A stretch of DNA of 42,106 nt from Candidatus Pacearchaeota archaeon (lineage in GTDB: Archaea; Nanobdellota; Nanobdellia; Pacearchaeales; GW2011-AR1), in the NCBI GenBank assembly GCA_002687255.1, contig NYZR01000013.1, forward strand, positions 1 through 42,106, in the 5' to 3' direction. Position numbers and translations under genes: made by a program. Numbering within the stretch: position 1 is the stretch's first letter; the number at the start of each line of letters is the position of its first letter. Of the stretch, positions 22,552 to 29,117 are shown piece after piece. The notes below the pieces were generated by a model. That model saw nothing but the letters and a program-made list of their open reading frames with translations, was not told the DNA's origin and ran no database searches.

Positions 22552-22668
22552 GACGACTTTGCCGTTCAAGACCTTGAGGGAAGTGGTTCGGGTTTTTCGG
22601 CTGCACTTCTTGCAGACGAAGATGTTTTGGAAGAGTCGCTTTTGTGCTGCGGGGAGTTTTGTTGCCAT
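22504..22668 (-). CDS. rpl40e: Ribosomal protein eL40
   Basis: A 54-residue zinc-ribbon protein: AAQKRLFQNIFVCKKCSRKT, then VLNGKVVCKGCQGKSFRPLK. The two CxxC pairs are intact, and the basic FRPLKKK end is typical of DPANN eL40. It starts two bases after the stop of the DUF1599-like gene, so the operon is aIF5A, DUF1599-like, eL40. Its 3' end is duplicated on the far side of fic. Confidence 0.85.
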   Translation of the reverse strand: MATKLPAAQKRLFQNIFVCKKCSRKTRTTSLKVLNGKVVCKGCQGKSFRPLKKK

Positions 22669-22670
22669 GT

Positions 22671-22928
22671 TTATTCCCAGCCTCCTCTTTCTACCATGGT
22701 GCCGATGATGCCGTAGCCGATGATGTCTTTCCAGCTGTCTTCTCTGCTTTCTTTATCGTCTATATCTTTTTCGATCATGTTCTTGAGGCGCTCTACTTTT
22801 TCTTGGAGTCTGATGAGGATGCCTTGCTTTCCGATGCTGGTGATGTTTCCGTCGCCGTAGCTTTTGTTTTTCTCCTTGAGGAGTTCTTTTACTTCGTCTG
22901 CGATGGCTTCCATTAGTGGTTCATTCAT
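22671..22928 (-). CDS. DUF1599 / nucleotide modification associated domain protein
   Basis: An 85-residue helical protein: VKELLKEKNKSYGDGNITSI, GKQGILIRLQEKVERLKNMI and DSWKDIIGYGIIGTMV. This order (KxxSYG, GIxxRLxDKxxRL, DxxxDIxGY) is that of DUF1599, thought to be related to MazG-type nucleotide pyrophosphatases or base-modification enzymes. It overlaps the aIF5A stop by one base (TAATG). The biochemical role is not established. Confidence 0.75.
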   Translation of the reverse strand: MNEPLMEAIADEVKELLKEKNKSYGDGNITSIGKQGILIRLQEKVERLKNMIEKDIDDKESREDSWKDIIGYGIIGTMVERGGWE

Positions 22929-23317
22929 TATAGCACCCTCATGATAGCCTTGCTACCTTCGATGTCCCAGTATTCGACTTCTTTTTCTGGTGCGAGTTCT
23001 GTTTTGAGTTCTTCGTCGAAGGGGAGATCCAGGGTTTCGTAGGATTCGAGATCCATGACGGAGGCTGTAGTGTCGGAGACGGAGAGGACTTGTCCTTTCT
23101 TCTTGAGAACGAGTGGGACTTCGAATCGTTCGTGGCCTGGGACGGCGATGACTTTCTTTTTTCCGGAGAAGATTGCTTTTGCTTCGATTCGACACTTGGC
23201 GTGGCCGTGCTTTCCTGTCTTAGAAATGTCGTTGGATTTGACCGTGTAGGCTTCGCCTTCTATGGTAATGGTTGTCCCAGGTTTTGCTTGGGATGCGTCG
23301 ATTAGTTTGAGGGGCAT
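22928..23317 (-). CDS. eif5a: Translation factor aIF5A
   Basis: A 129-residue homologue of eIF5A/EF-P, which helps ribosomes make difficult peptide bonds. The N-terminal barrel carries the modification loop DISKTGKHGHAK; Lys36 in TGKHG is the (deoxy)hypusine site. The C-terminal domain is an OB fold (YETLDLPFDEELKTELAPEK). It is leaderless from a TTTATAAA box whose centre is 25.5 bases away and which also serves the gene at 23368. First gene of an operon with a DUF1599-like gene and eL40. Confidence 0.95.
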   Translation of the reverse strand: MPLKLIDASQAKPGTTITIEGEAYTVKSNDISKTGKHGHAKCRIEAKAIFSGKKKVIAVPGHERFEVPLVLKKKGQVLSVSDTTASVMDLESYETLDLPFDEELKTELAPEKEVEYWDIEGSKAIMRVL

Positions 23318-23338
23318 GCTTGGGTTTGGAAGGAAAGG

Positions 23339-23346
23339 TTTATAAA
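23339..23346. promoter_or_regulatory. Single palindromic TATA box for aIF5A and receiver gene
   Basis: TTTATAAA (centre 23342.5) lies exactly midway between ATG 23317 (minus) and ATG 23368 (plus), 25.5 bases from each. No other TATA-like sequence fits. The arrangement is identical to that at 18048-18053. Confidence 0.7.
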
Positions 23347-23367
23347 ATTATGGTGGGGTGGGGTGAT

Positions 23368-23724
23368 ATGGCAAGAATATTGGTTGTTGAGAATGAGAGA
23401 GATTATTGGCAGGTTTTAGCATGTCTCTTACAGGAAGGAGGCCATCGTCCTTCATTTGCTGAAGATGATTGCAGAGGCCTTATTAAGCTTAGAGAAAGGT
23501 CTTTTGATGTTGCATTAGTGGATATGGGGGTTTCAACGGGTTTTTCTAATCGGGCGATAAATTATGCTAATGATGAAACACAGACGGTTCCCATAATTAT
23601 GTCTGGTCATGGTCAACAAATTGTTAGAACTCATTTTTCAGAGAAAGATTTTCCTTATTTCTTTTACAAACATCGTGAGGAAGAACTTAACCAAATTATA
23701 GAAGATGCTTTGTTTTCTAGGTAG
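23368..23724 (+). CDS. Stand-alone response-regulator receiver-like protein
   Basis: A 118-residue CheY-like protein: ARILVVENERDYWQVLACLL (acidic pocket, though Glu-Asn-Glu), FDVALVDMGVS (phosphoacceptor Asp), VPIIMSGHGQQI (Ser/Thr position) and PYFFYKHREEE (Lys). It has no output domain. It is leaderless from the TATA box shared with aIF5A. A second receiver-like gene follows 111 bases on with its own TATA box. No histidine kinase is in the window, so phosphorylation is unproven. Confidence 0.7.
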   Translation: MARILVVENERDYWQVLACLLQEGGHRPSFAEDDCRGLIKLRERSFDVALVDMGVSTGFSNRAINYANDETQTVPIIMSGHGQQIVRTHFSEKDFPYFFYKHREEELNQIIEDALFSR

Positions 23725-23835
23725 TTTTTTTAAACCCTTTTTCCCTCTATTGGTTCTGGTTAGCGTGAGGGTGTGAGTTGTGTGGAGGCATTTCAGCACG
23801 AGTATTCTTATAAACCAAGAGGTTTACCCTCTTCT

Positions 23836-24195
23836 ATGGCGTTGGTTCTTCACCTTGATGATGAGATTCCTGTTCTTGAGGCTGCCGGAAATCAGATAGG
23901 GGAACTCGGTCACAGATATGGGGGATTTCATGATGTAAATGAGGCCAAGGCTGAAATAAGGGCTAACAGGTTTGATGCCCTTATCGTTGAGCCTTCGCCC
24001 GAAGGATATTGTGGCCAAGATCCTGTTTCTGTCATCGAATTATTTAGAGAGCTACATCCTGAGTCTCCGATCCAGTTTCAGACAGTTCTGGAAGAAATAC
24101 ATGTGAAAGAGTTAATGAGGGAGTATTCTGCGACCTATAGTCAAAAGGCTACTAGTTCTCATCCCTTTGATGATTTCTTGGCGCCTCTTGATTAA
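23836..24195 (+). CDS. Stand-alone receiver-like protein, second copy
   Basis: A 119-residue alpha/beta protein: MALVLHLDDEIPVLEAAGNQ (Asp-Asp acidic pocket intact), then FDALIVEPSPEGY where the phosphoacceptor position is Glu. A Glu there can mimic permanent phosphorylation in receiver domains. The later IQFQTVLEEI and YSQKATSSHP segments correspond loosely to the Thr and Lys strands. The start follows a TTATAA centred 25.5 bases upstream (23808-23813). It is similar in size and setting to the gene at 23368 but strongly diverged. Confidence 0.55.
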   Translation: MALVLHLDDEIPVLEAAGNQIGELGHRYGGFHDVNEAKAEIRANRFDALIVEPSPEGYCGQDPVSVIELFRELHPESPIQFQTVLEEIHVKELMREYSATYSQKATSSHPFDDFLAPLD

Positions 24196-24335
24196 GTGTG
24201 TCCCTTGGGACGGAAAGAGAGCATAGAGAACTTTGCGAAAATAGCAAAATTCTCAGAGCGAACTTTGAAAGAGCGAAATCTCGCACTTTTAGCCGCTGCG
24301 AATTTCGCAAATTGATTTATTCAAAGTTCTCCATA
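24196..24335. other. Structured intergenic region
   Basis: No gene is visible. A perfect 10-bp inverted repeat, GAGAACTTTG (24226-24235) and CAAAGTTCTC (24322-24331), closes ~86 bases that are rich in further repeats (GAGCGAA twice, GCGAAATTCGC-type palindrome near 24298-24308). TCCCTTGGGA at 24201-24210 is a short palindrome. The TATA of the next gene (near 24342) lies just outside. It could be a small non-coding RNA or a mobile palindromic element. Confidence 0.5.
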
Positions 24336-24370
24336 CAAAAATTTATAACCTCTCATCTTCATCGTTGATT

Positions 24371-24739
24371 ATGGCAGAAGAACGTAAAGTTCATGCAGAT
24401 AGTGCGCTCATCGATGCGAGTCTTGCTCTGCCTACTGGCGTTTGTGGTGGAGTTGCAGGATTCTGTGCTAGTTACTGTTATCCCTTCGCCGTCCCTTTTG
24501 TTGTTGAAAAGATTCGAGAGGGTGTGGTTGATACCTGCACCAGGTTTGGCGCTACCGTAGGATTTTTTGCTGGTTATGGTTATGGTCTCTGGGATATCAC
24601 TCATCGGATCGTTGAGCAACCCTCAAATCCGGTTAGTTATGCTCCGATCGCTGCTAATCTTTTTTTTGGTGCGGTAGAGATTGGGGCGAGGATGGGTCGC
24701 AAATCGGAGAAAAGGTCTCAATTAGGATCTTCTAGCTAA
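24371..24739 (+). CDS. Small hydrophobic hypothetical protein
   Basis: A 124-residue protein with two or three moderately hydrophobic segments (SLALPTGVCGGVAGFCASYC; FGATVGFFAGYGYGLW; PIAANLFFGAVEIGA) and a basic end. Glycine-rich helices suggest a small membrane protein. The TATA AAATTTATAAC (~24338-24348) is 26 bases before ATG 24371. No family recognised. Confidence 0.55.
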   Translation: MAEERKVHADSALIDASLALPTGVCGGVAGFCASYCYPFAVPFVVEKIREGVVDTCTRFGATVGFFAGYGYGLWDITHRIVEQPSNPVSYAPIAANLFFGAVEIGARMGRKSEKRSQLGSSS

Positions 24740-24750
24740 CATTAGTCTTT

Positions 24751-25209
24751 TTACATCTCTCCTTCTGAGTCGAGAAAGGTTACGGTATATTCTTGCATTA
24801 GTTTATAGTCTCCTACGAAAAAATGAGATCCTCTTTGTAGGGCGAGGGTTTCTACATTTCGATGATTTCTGTCCTCTAAGTAGATTCTCGGCTCTCTTCC
24901 CGGGACGAATCCCACTTTCTCTTCTTCTTCGGTAGGCAGGGCCTCTTCTTCTCTGATTACCCTTGCTGTCAGGACGGTTGAATCTAACTGAACCACCACC
25001 CTGTCCCTGCCATGATCCTCGGGAGTCTCCTCCCTTATCTCCCCCCTATCAACGAGATAGGTTGTATCTGGAAAAACCCGTTGCCCTGTTATTGTTGGAG
25101 GGCTGGGTCTGCTGTCCCTTGCATCTATTTCAAGTATTTTCTGAGGGAGATCTTCTGTTCCGGATCCGTCTTCTTCATTGGAAGGAATTCTCCAAATTGT
25201 ATAGGCCAT
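24751..25209 (-). CDS. Hypothetical protein
   Basis: A 152-residue soluble acidic protein, beta-rich (GQRVFPDTTYLVDRGEIREE; VVVQLDSTVLTARVIREEE; HFFVGDYKLMQEYTVTFLDS). The TATA box on the minus strand (CGTTTATAAAA, 25229-25239) gives a leaderless start. It is divergent from the FKBP gene with a separate TATA box for each. Not recognised. Confidence 0.55.
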   Translation of the reverse strand: MAYTIWRIPSNEEDGSGTEDLPQKILEIDARDSRPSPPTITGQRVFPDTTYLVDRGEIREETPEDHGRDRVVVQLDSTVLTARVIREEEALPTEEEEKVGFVPGREPRIYLEDRNHRNVETLALQRGSHFFVGDYKLMQEYTVTFLDSEGEM

Positions 25210-25273
25210 ACCCTTTTCTGTTGAAGTTTTTTATAAACGTTACTCTTTTAAACGTTCTTTTTCTGGGCTGCAC

Positions 25274-25984
25274 ATGGTTACAGTGAAGAAAGGCGATTAT
25301 GTGTCGGTGGAGTTTAGTGGTTACACGGATGGCGAGTTATTTGATTCGAATGTTGCTAAGGATTTGAAGAAGCTTGATCCGGAGGGCAAGCAAGAGGCTA
25401 AGCCTCTTGAAGTGATTGTTGGGGAGGGGATGGTTGTTCCTGGGTTTGATGCTGGGTTGGAAGGGGCCGAGGTGGGGAAGGAAAAGAAGATAGAGGTTTC
25501 TGCTGCTGAGGGTTATGGTGAGAGGCATAAGAGTCTTGTTAGGGTGATTCCGTTGAAAGTGTTTACGGAGCAGAATGTGACTCCGCAGCCAGGGATGTCT
25601 CTTATGCTTCAACAGGGAATGATGAAGATTTTGTCTGTCGGTGGCGCTCGGGTGACGGCTGATATGAATCATCCTCTTGCAGGGAAGGATTTGACTTTTA
25701 CTTTTGTGGTGAAGAAGAAGATCACTGATGAGAAAGCAAAAGTTGGGTTGGTTTTGAAGATGTTGTTTAGGCAGGTTCCTTCTCATAGGGTTGAGGATAA
25801 TGCCAAGGAAGCTAGTTCCTCGGACACCTCAAACACCAAGAAAGGTGATGGTGTTCGAGGGAGGGTTGTGGTTGAAGGGCCTAAGGCGTTGGAGCAGTTT
25901 GTTGCTGCTTTTGGGGAGAAGTTCAAGGGGTTGGTTGGGAAGGATTTGGCTTGGGAAGAGAAGGACGAAAAGAAAAGTAACTAG
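25274..25984 (+). CDS. FKBP-type peptidyl-prolyl isomerase (SlyD-like)
   Basis: A 236-residue archaeal long-type FKBP that speeds proline isomerisation and acts as a chaperone. The FKBP core (GDYVSVEFSGYTDGELFDSN; PLEVIVGEGMVVPGFDAGLE) is interrupted by the insert-in-flap chaperone domain (KSLVRVIPLKVFTEQNVTPQ) and closes with NHPLAGKDLTFTFVVK. A C-terminal domain of ~70 residues follows a linker, EASSSDTSNTKKGDGV, that is encoded by a palindromic element (25806-25860). Leaderless from CTTTTAAAC (25246-25254). Its 3' end overlaps the convergent gene by four bases. Confidence 0.9.
   Translation: MVTVKKGDYVSVEFSGYTDGELFDSNVAKDLKKLDPEGKQEAKPLEVIVGEGMVVPGFDAGLEGAEVGKEKKIEVSAAEGYGERHKSLVRVIPLKVFTEQNVTPQPGMSLMLQQGMMKILSVGGARVTADMNHPLAGKDLTFTFVVKKKITDEKAKVGLVLKMLFRQVPSHRVEDNAKEASSSDTSNTKKGDGVRGRVVVEGPKALEQFVAAFGEKFKGLVGKDLAWEEKDEKKSN
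25806..25860 (+). repeat. Palindromic two-hairpin element, copy F (coding, in FKBP)
   Basis: Hairpin 1: AGGAA-GCTAG-TTCCT (25806-25820). Hairpin 2: ACACC (25824-25828) with GGTGT (25850-25854) around a loop starting TCAAAC and ending GTGAT; flanking CCTCG/CGAGG extends it. It is read in the same frame as copies A and B (GAA GCN AGT TC-, peptide EASS), and it falls in the linker between domains. Confidence 0.6.
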
Positions 25985-26676
25985 TGGTTATTACAAGCGG
26001 TCGATCTTACCTCATCTAGAAAGGATTTTAGATTCTCAAGGCCCGCCCCCTTCATTTCTTCCCCGTGTAGATCATCTTGGCATGACTCAAATGCTTGCTT
26101 GAATTTCCAGAGGCCTTCGTATGGCTCTTCCTCATCTTCCCGAGTATAGTTATTGATTCTTGTCAACCCTTCGCTACCGATGTAGACTCCGAAAATTGGC
26201 GTAGCATTTTCATAAAAAATAGAATTCCCTCCAGTCAGTCTTGCGGTCGAGAATTCTTCTTCCGCACTCGCAAATGAAAGGCAATCATTATTCCAAATTT
26301 CTAAACATTCGCTGCCTCGTTCTCCAAAGTCTCTTCCTGAGATAACTTCATCTGCCATCTCTTCTGCAGACTTTAAGCCGAGGCCTACCTTGTGATTAGA
26401 TGTATCTATAGCATACCTCATCCCAAGATGTTTGAAATTATCTGAGAACCTCTGGAAGAAGGGATGTCTTCCTCTAAACCATTGGAGATCTGATATTTCT
26501 CCCAGTTCATAGGCTTGCCATTTTTCCCAGTTTGGAGATGTTGACTTCACCTCTGTTAAGGTGTCTTCTAATTCTGCAGCCAGGTCTGCATCCTCTGCGT
26601 AGATCCTGGAATCTAGCTTAATTCCAGCCTCCCTTAGCCAAGATTCCACTGTTCTCTCTAATTCTGTTTTTATCAT
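25981..26676 (-). CDS. Hypothetical protein
   Basis: A 231-residue soluble acidic protein (MIKTELERTVESWLREAGIK; WFRGRHPFFQRFSDNFKHLG; GGNSIFYENATPIFGVYIGS). It has no signal or membrane helix. Its codon choice is less GC-biased than that of the FKBP and ftsZ genes on either side. A TATA box on the minus strand (GTTTTAAAAG, ~26699-26708) lies ~27 bases upstream. I do not recognise it. Confidence 0.55.
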   Translation of the reverse strand: MIKTELERTVESWLREAGIKLDSRIYAEDADLAAELEDTLTEVKSTSPNWEKWQAYELGEISDLQWFRGRHPFFQRFSDNFKHLGMRYAIDTSNHKVGLGLKSAEEMADEVISGRDFGERGSECLEIWNNDCLSFASAEEEFSTARLTGGNSIFYENATPIFGVYIGSEGLTRINNYTREDEEEPYEGLWKFKQAFESCQDDLHGEEMKGAGLENLKSFLDEVRSTACNNH

Positions 26677-26773
26677 GATTATCTCCTGTGGAATTAACTT
26701 TTAAAACTTCTTCTTTTACTTCCTGTCGTATTACTACAACAATTCTTATAAACACGATAACTCTGGAGACAAG

Positions 26774-26842
26774 ATGACGAAGAATCAGAGATTCTTCGGC
26801 TTGCAAACTCCTGACGGCCGGGCGTCGGGAAGGAGTTAGCAA
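26774..26842 (+). promoter_or_regulatory. Structured ftsZ leader with 21-codon upstream ORF
   Basis: TTATAA at ~26745-26750 predicts transcription from near 26773, where ATG 26774 opens a 21-residue leaderless ORF (MTKNQRFFGLQ...SGRS) ending with TAG at 26837-26839, two bases before the ftsZ ATG. Hairpin 1: GAAGAATC-AGA-GATTCTTC (26779-26797). Hairpin 2: TTGC.AACTCC (26801-26811) pairs with GGAGTT.GCAA (26832-26842), with an inner GACG/CGTC. The ftsZ Shine-Dalgarno AAGGAG (26830-26835) and the start codon are inside the closed stem, so translation of the uORF should open them. Confidence 0.65.
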
Positions 26843-27948
26843 TGGCCGAGGATGACGTTGTTGTTGAGTCACAAGAAGGGCCTCCGGCAGGGAGTGATAT
26901 CGATCAGGAATTGGAGAGTTTGTTGCAGCAGCAGAGCACTCGAGTGAAAGTGGTTGGGTGTGGTGGGGGTGGGGGCAACTGCGTAAGTCGGATGAAGGAG
27001 ATTGGTATTAAAGGGTGTGAGATTCTGGCCATTAATACGGATGCGCAGGACTTGTTGTATACGAATGTAGACGGGAAGATTCTTGTGGGGCGGGAGCTGA
27101 CAAGCGGTCTTGGAGCGGGGAGTAATCCGAAGATCGGAGAAGAGGCGGCTCGGGAGAGTGAGGCAGAGATTAAGAAGAAGTTGGCGAAGAGCGATATGGT
27201 CTTTATTACCTGCGGTTTGGGTGGAGGGACGGGCACCGGGGCGGCGCCGGTGGTTGCGGAGTTGGCGAAGAAAGGGGGGGCGTTGACGATTGGTGTAGTT
27301 ACCTTGCCGTTTACGGTTGAGGGGCAGAAGCGAATTGAGAACTCGCAGTATGGCCTGGATAAGATGGCTTCTACTTGTGATACCTTGATTGTGATTCCGA
27401 ATGATAAGTTGTTGGAGTTGGCTCCGGAGTTGCCCATTCATACGGCGTTTAAAGTGGCTGACGAGATTCTGACGAATGCGGTGAAGGGGATTACGGAGTT
27501 GATTACCAAGTCTGGTTTGGTGAATTTGGATTTTGCGGATGTGAAGGCGGTGATGTCTCATGGCGGCGTTTCTTTGATTGGTATTGGCGAGTCGGATACG
27601 CAGGAGCGGGCGAAGGATGCTGTGGATAAGGCGATTAACAATCCTTTACTTGATGTAGATATTTCTCAGGCTCAGGGGGCGTTGGTGAATATTATTGGAG
27701 GGAATGATATGTCGTTGGAAGAGTATAAGCAGGTGATGGAGGTGATCGGGACGAAGGTAGCGCCGGATGCGAAGTTGATTTCTGGGGCGCACATCTCGCC
27801 GGATTTGGAGAATACGATTAAGGTGTTGTTGATTGTGACTGGTGTAAAGAGTTCTCAGATTGTTGGGGCAGAGGATGGGATTGGGGTGAGTGAGACGCAG
27901 GCTTTGGAGAAGGAGTTGGGGATTGATTTCGTTGCCGATGATCGCTAG
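26842..27948 (+). CDS. ftsZ: Cell division GTPase FtsZ
   Basis: A 368-residue tubulin-like GTPase that forms the division ring. The nucleotide site is complete: VVGCGGGGGNCVSRM (37-51), the tubulin signature GLGGGTGTGAAPVVA (~125-139) and the T7 loop NLDFADVKAVM (~227). The N-terminus has a ~35-residue acidic extension typical of archaeal FtsZ1. The C-terminus (GVSETQALEKELGIDFVADD) is short, and the last residues ADDR and the stop codon are inside a palindromic element. A gene at 28016 follows in the same transcript. Its anchor SepF is at 11826. SecE, which often lies next to ftsZ in archaea, is 1.2 kb downstream. Confidence 0.97.
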   Translation: MAEDDVVVESQEGPPAGSDIDQELESLLQQQSTRVKVVGCGGGGGNCVSRMKEIGIKGCEILAINTDAQDLLYTNVDGKILVGRELTSGLGAGSNPKIGEEAARESEAEIKKKLAKSDMVFITCGLGGGTGTGAAPVVAELAKKGGALTIGVVTLPFTVEGQKRIENSQYGLDKMASTCDTLIVIPNDKLLELAPELPIHTAFKVADEILTNAVKGITELITKSGLVNLDFADVKAVMSHGGVSLIGIGESDTQERAKDAVDKAINNPLLDVDISQAQGALVNIIGGNDMSLEEYKQVMEVIGTKVAPDAKLISGAHISPDLENTIKVLLIVTGVKSSQIVGAEDGIGVSETQALEKELGIDFVADDR

Positions 27949-27995
27949 GCGATCATCGGCTCCTCGCTGCTCACACCGCATGAGCGCAGCTTCGG
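27934..27995 (+). repeat. Palindromic two-hairpin element, copy C (over the ftsZ stop)
   Basis: Hairpin 1: GCCGATGATCGC-TAG-GCGATCATCGGC (27934-27960), a perfect 12-bp stem whose loop is the ftsZ stop codon. Hairpin 2: GCTGC (27966-27970) with GCAGC (27986-27990) around TCACACCGCATGAGC, then TTCGG. Compared with copies A and B the second stem is swapped but still paired. Confidence 0.8.
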
Positions 27996-28015
27996 ATGAT
28001 GACGACAGGTAAACC

Positions 28016-28450
28016 ATGAAAATAGAAGCACTTAACGAAGAAGGAATGAATCGCCTGAGATTGCTCGCCCAGTCTGAGTTGACATTAACGTTAGGTGCCA
28101 CGGAAGAGTTTCCTCATGTGCCTTCGTCATTGCTCCTGAGTTTTAGTGGGAGATATAGTCCTTATTTCTGCGGGGCTCTCCTTCCTGTTTTTTCTCTTGC
28201 TCCTGGCGATGAGCATCCTCTTGGGTATTCTTTTAGACAGAGGGTTGATACTCCTCTCCTAAGTAATGTTGTTGATTTCGTCTCCCCTCCCAATGGATCA
28301 GTCACTCGTATCTCTCTTTTTGCTGGACCATATGAACTCCATCGTCAGCAAGAGACCTTCCTTAAAAGAGGGATTGATTATGTTGAGATGTCTACAGAAG
28401 ACTATCTTGCTCTTGTGAGGGATTCAAGAGAGGGAGATGTTGCTGTTTGA
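28016..28450 (+). CDS. Hypothetical protein in ftsZ transcript
   Basis: A 144-residue soluble protein (MKIEALNEEGMNRLRLLAQS; PHVPSSLLLSFSGRYSPYFC; RISLFAGPYELHRQQETFLK). It starts 67 bases after the ftsZ stop with no TATA box in between, so it is probably co-transcribed, with the palindromic element in the gap. ACAGGT, 6-11 bases before the ATG, is a weak Shine-Dalgarno. Codon use is less GC-rich than ftsZ. Not recognised. Confidence 0.55.
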   Translation: MKIEALNEEGMNRLRLLAQSELTLTLGATEEFPHVPSSLLLSFSGRYSPYFCGALLPVFSLAPGDEHPLGYSFRQRVDTPLLSNVVDFVSPPNGSVTRISLFAGPYELHRQQETFLKRGIDYVEMSTEDYLALVRDSREGDVAV

Positions 28451-28474
28451 AGAGAGCACCGAAACGTTTAAATA

Positions 28475-28492
28475 CGTAATGCACGTAATGCA
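28475..28492 (+). promoter_or_regulatory. Operator-like tandem repeat before the RHH gene
   Basis: CGTAATGCA occurs twice head to tail (28475-28483 and 28484-28492), filling the space between the TATA box TTTAAA (28467-28472) and ATG 28496. This is where a ribbon-helix-helix protein would block the start of transcription of its own gene. Confidence 0.6.
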
Positions 28493-28495
28493 CTT

Positions 28496-28717
28496 ATGGT
28501 TAGTATGACGTTAGCGATACCTGAAGATATGAAGAAGGAACTTGATGAGTTTCCTGAGATGAATTGGAGCGAAGTAGCTCGGGCTGCGATGCGGAAGAGG
28601 CTTGAGTTTCTCAAACAGATTAAGGAATTTACGAAGGACAGTGAGATGACGATGGAAGATGCGATTGAGTTAGGTCGGAAAGTTAATAAGGGTCTTGCTC
28701 GGAGATACCGAAAATAA
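28496..28717 (+). CDS. Ribbon-helix-helix (CopG-type) antitoxin-like protein
   Basis: A 73-residue protein. The N-terminal MVSMTLAIPEDMKKELDEFP strand, then NWSEVARAAMRKRLEFLKQI, is a ribbon-helix-helix DNA-binding domain. The rest is a helical tail as in VapB antitoxins (MTMEDAIELGRKVNKGLARR). Leaderless, with a tandem-repeat operator over its start site. No toxin gene follows: the next gene is on the other strand. It is either an orphan antitoxin or a small regulator. Confidence 0.75.
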   Translation: MVSMTLAIPEDMKKELDEFPEMNWSEVARAAMRKRLEFLKQIKEFTKDSEMTMEDAIELGRKVNKGLARRYRK

Positions 28718-28745
28718 GTAAGAATTTTGTCAGTCTTGGATGCGC

Positions 28746-28844
28746 CTAAAGATTTGGGTTGCCTGCGTGGAGGAGGAGGAGGAGCATAATGAACATTAGG
28801 ATGAGAGGCCATTGATCTTTAATGAATTTTATTATTGGGTTCAT
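28746..28844 (-). CDS. Small membrane peptide
   Basis: 32 residues: a short amphipathic start (MNPIIKFIKDQWP), one hydrophobic helix (LILMFIMLLLLL) and HAGNPNL. Its ATG overlaps the stop of the upstream membrane gene (ATGA, 28841-28844), which supports real translation. Function unknown; the strong coupling suggests a subunit of a two-peptide membrane complex. Confidence 0.5.
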   Translation of the reverse strand: MNPIIKFIKDQWPLILMFIMLLLLLHAGNPNL

Positions 28845-29035
28845 TTTCTTTTCCCTCTTAGGTAATACAGGAACATAAGATGGAAATCTATATAAATGAT
28901 TGCCCAAAGAGTGACTTCGAGGAACGTTGGTTCCCTGATTTGGTATAGGTAGTATATTAGAGCTATGAGGACTCCGAGAAATGTGGAGAAGGCAATCATG
29001 CTGGTTGCGATCGCTGTTATTTCTTTCGTGTTCAT
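28841..29035 (-). CDS. Small two-helix membrane protein
   Basis: 64 residues with two hydrophobic helices (ATSMIAFSTFLGVLIALIYY; FLEVTLWAIIYIDFHLMFLY) and a basic tail, LRGKRK. A TATA box on the minus strand (CTTATAGC, ~29057-29064) gives a leaderless start. It is followed by a 32-residue membrane peptide through an ATGA overlap. Not recognised. Confidence 0.55.
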   Translation of the reverse strand: MNTKEITAIATSMIAFSTFLGVLIALIYYLYQIREPTFLEVTLWAIIYIDFHLMFLYYLRGKRK

Positions 29036-29117
29036 TTCTTTGGTTGAAAGATCATAGCTATAAGGATTTGCGTGATGGAACGCATAGGTTTAAAAGTTCC
29101 TAGTTTTTTAGTTGCTT

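Noticed and set aside
26774..26842. ftsZ leader as a seventh copy of the GCNAG two-hairpin family
   Set aside because: It has two hairpins but lacks both loop signatures; it is kept as a separate structured leader.
26869..27561. Long minus-strand open frame opposite ftsZ
   Set aside because: It is a by-product of ftsZ codon bias; the predicted protein is rich in His, Arg and Leu with no family signal.
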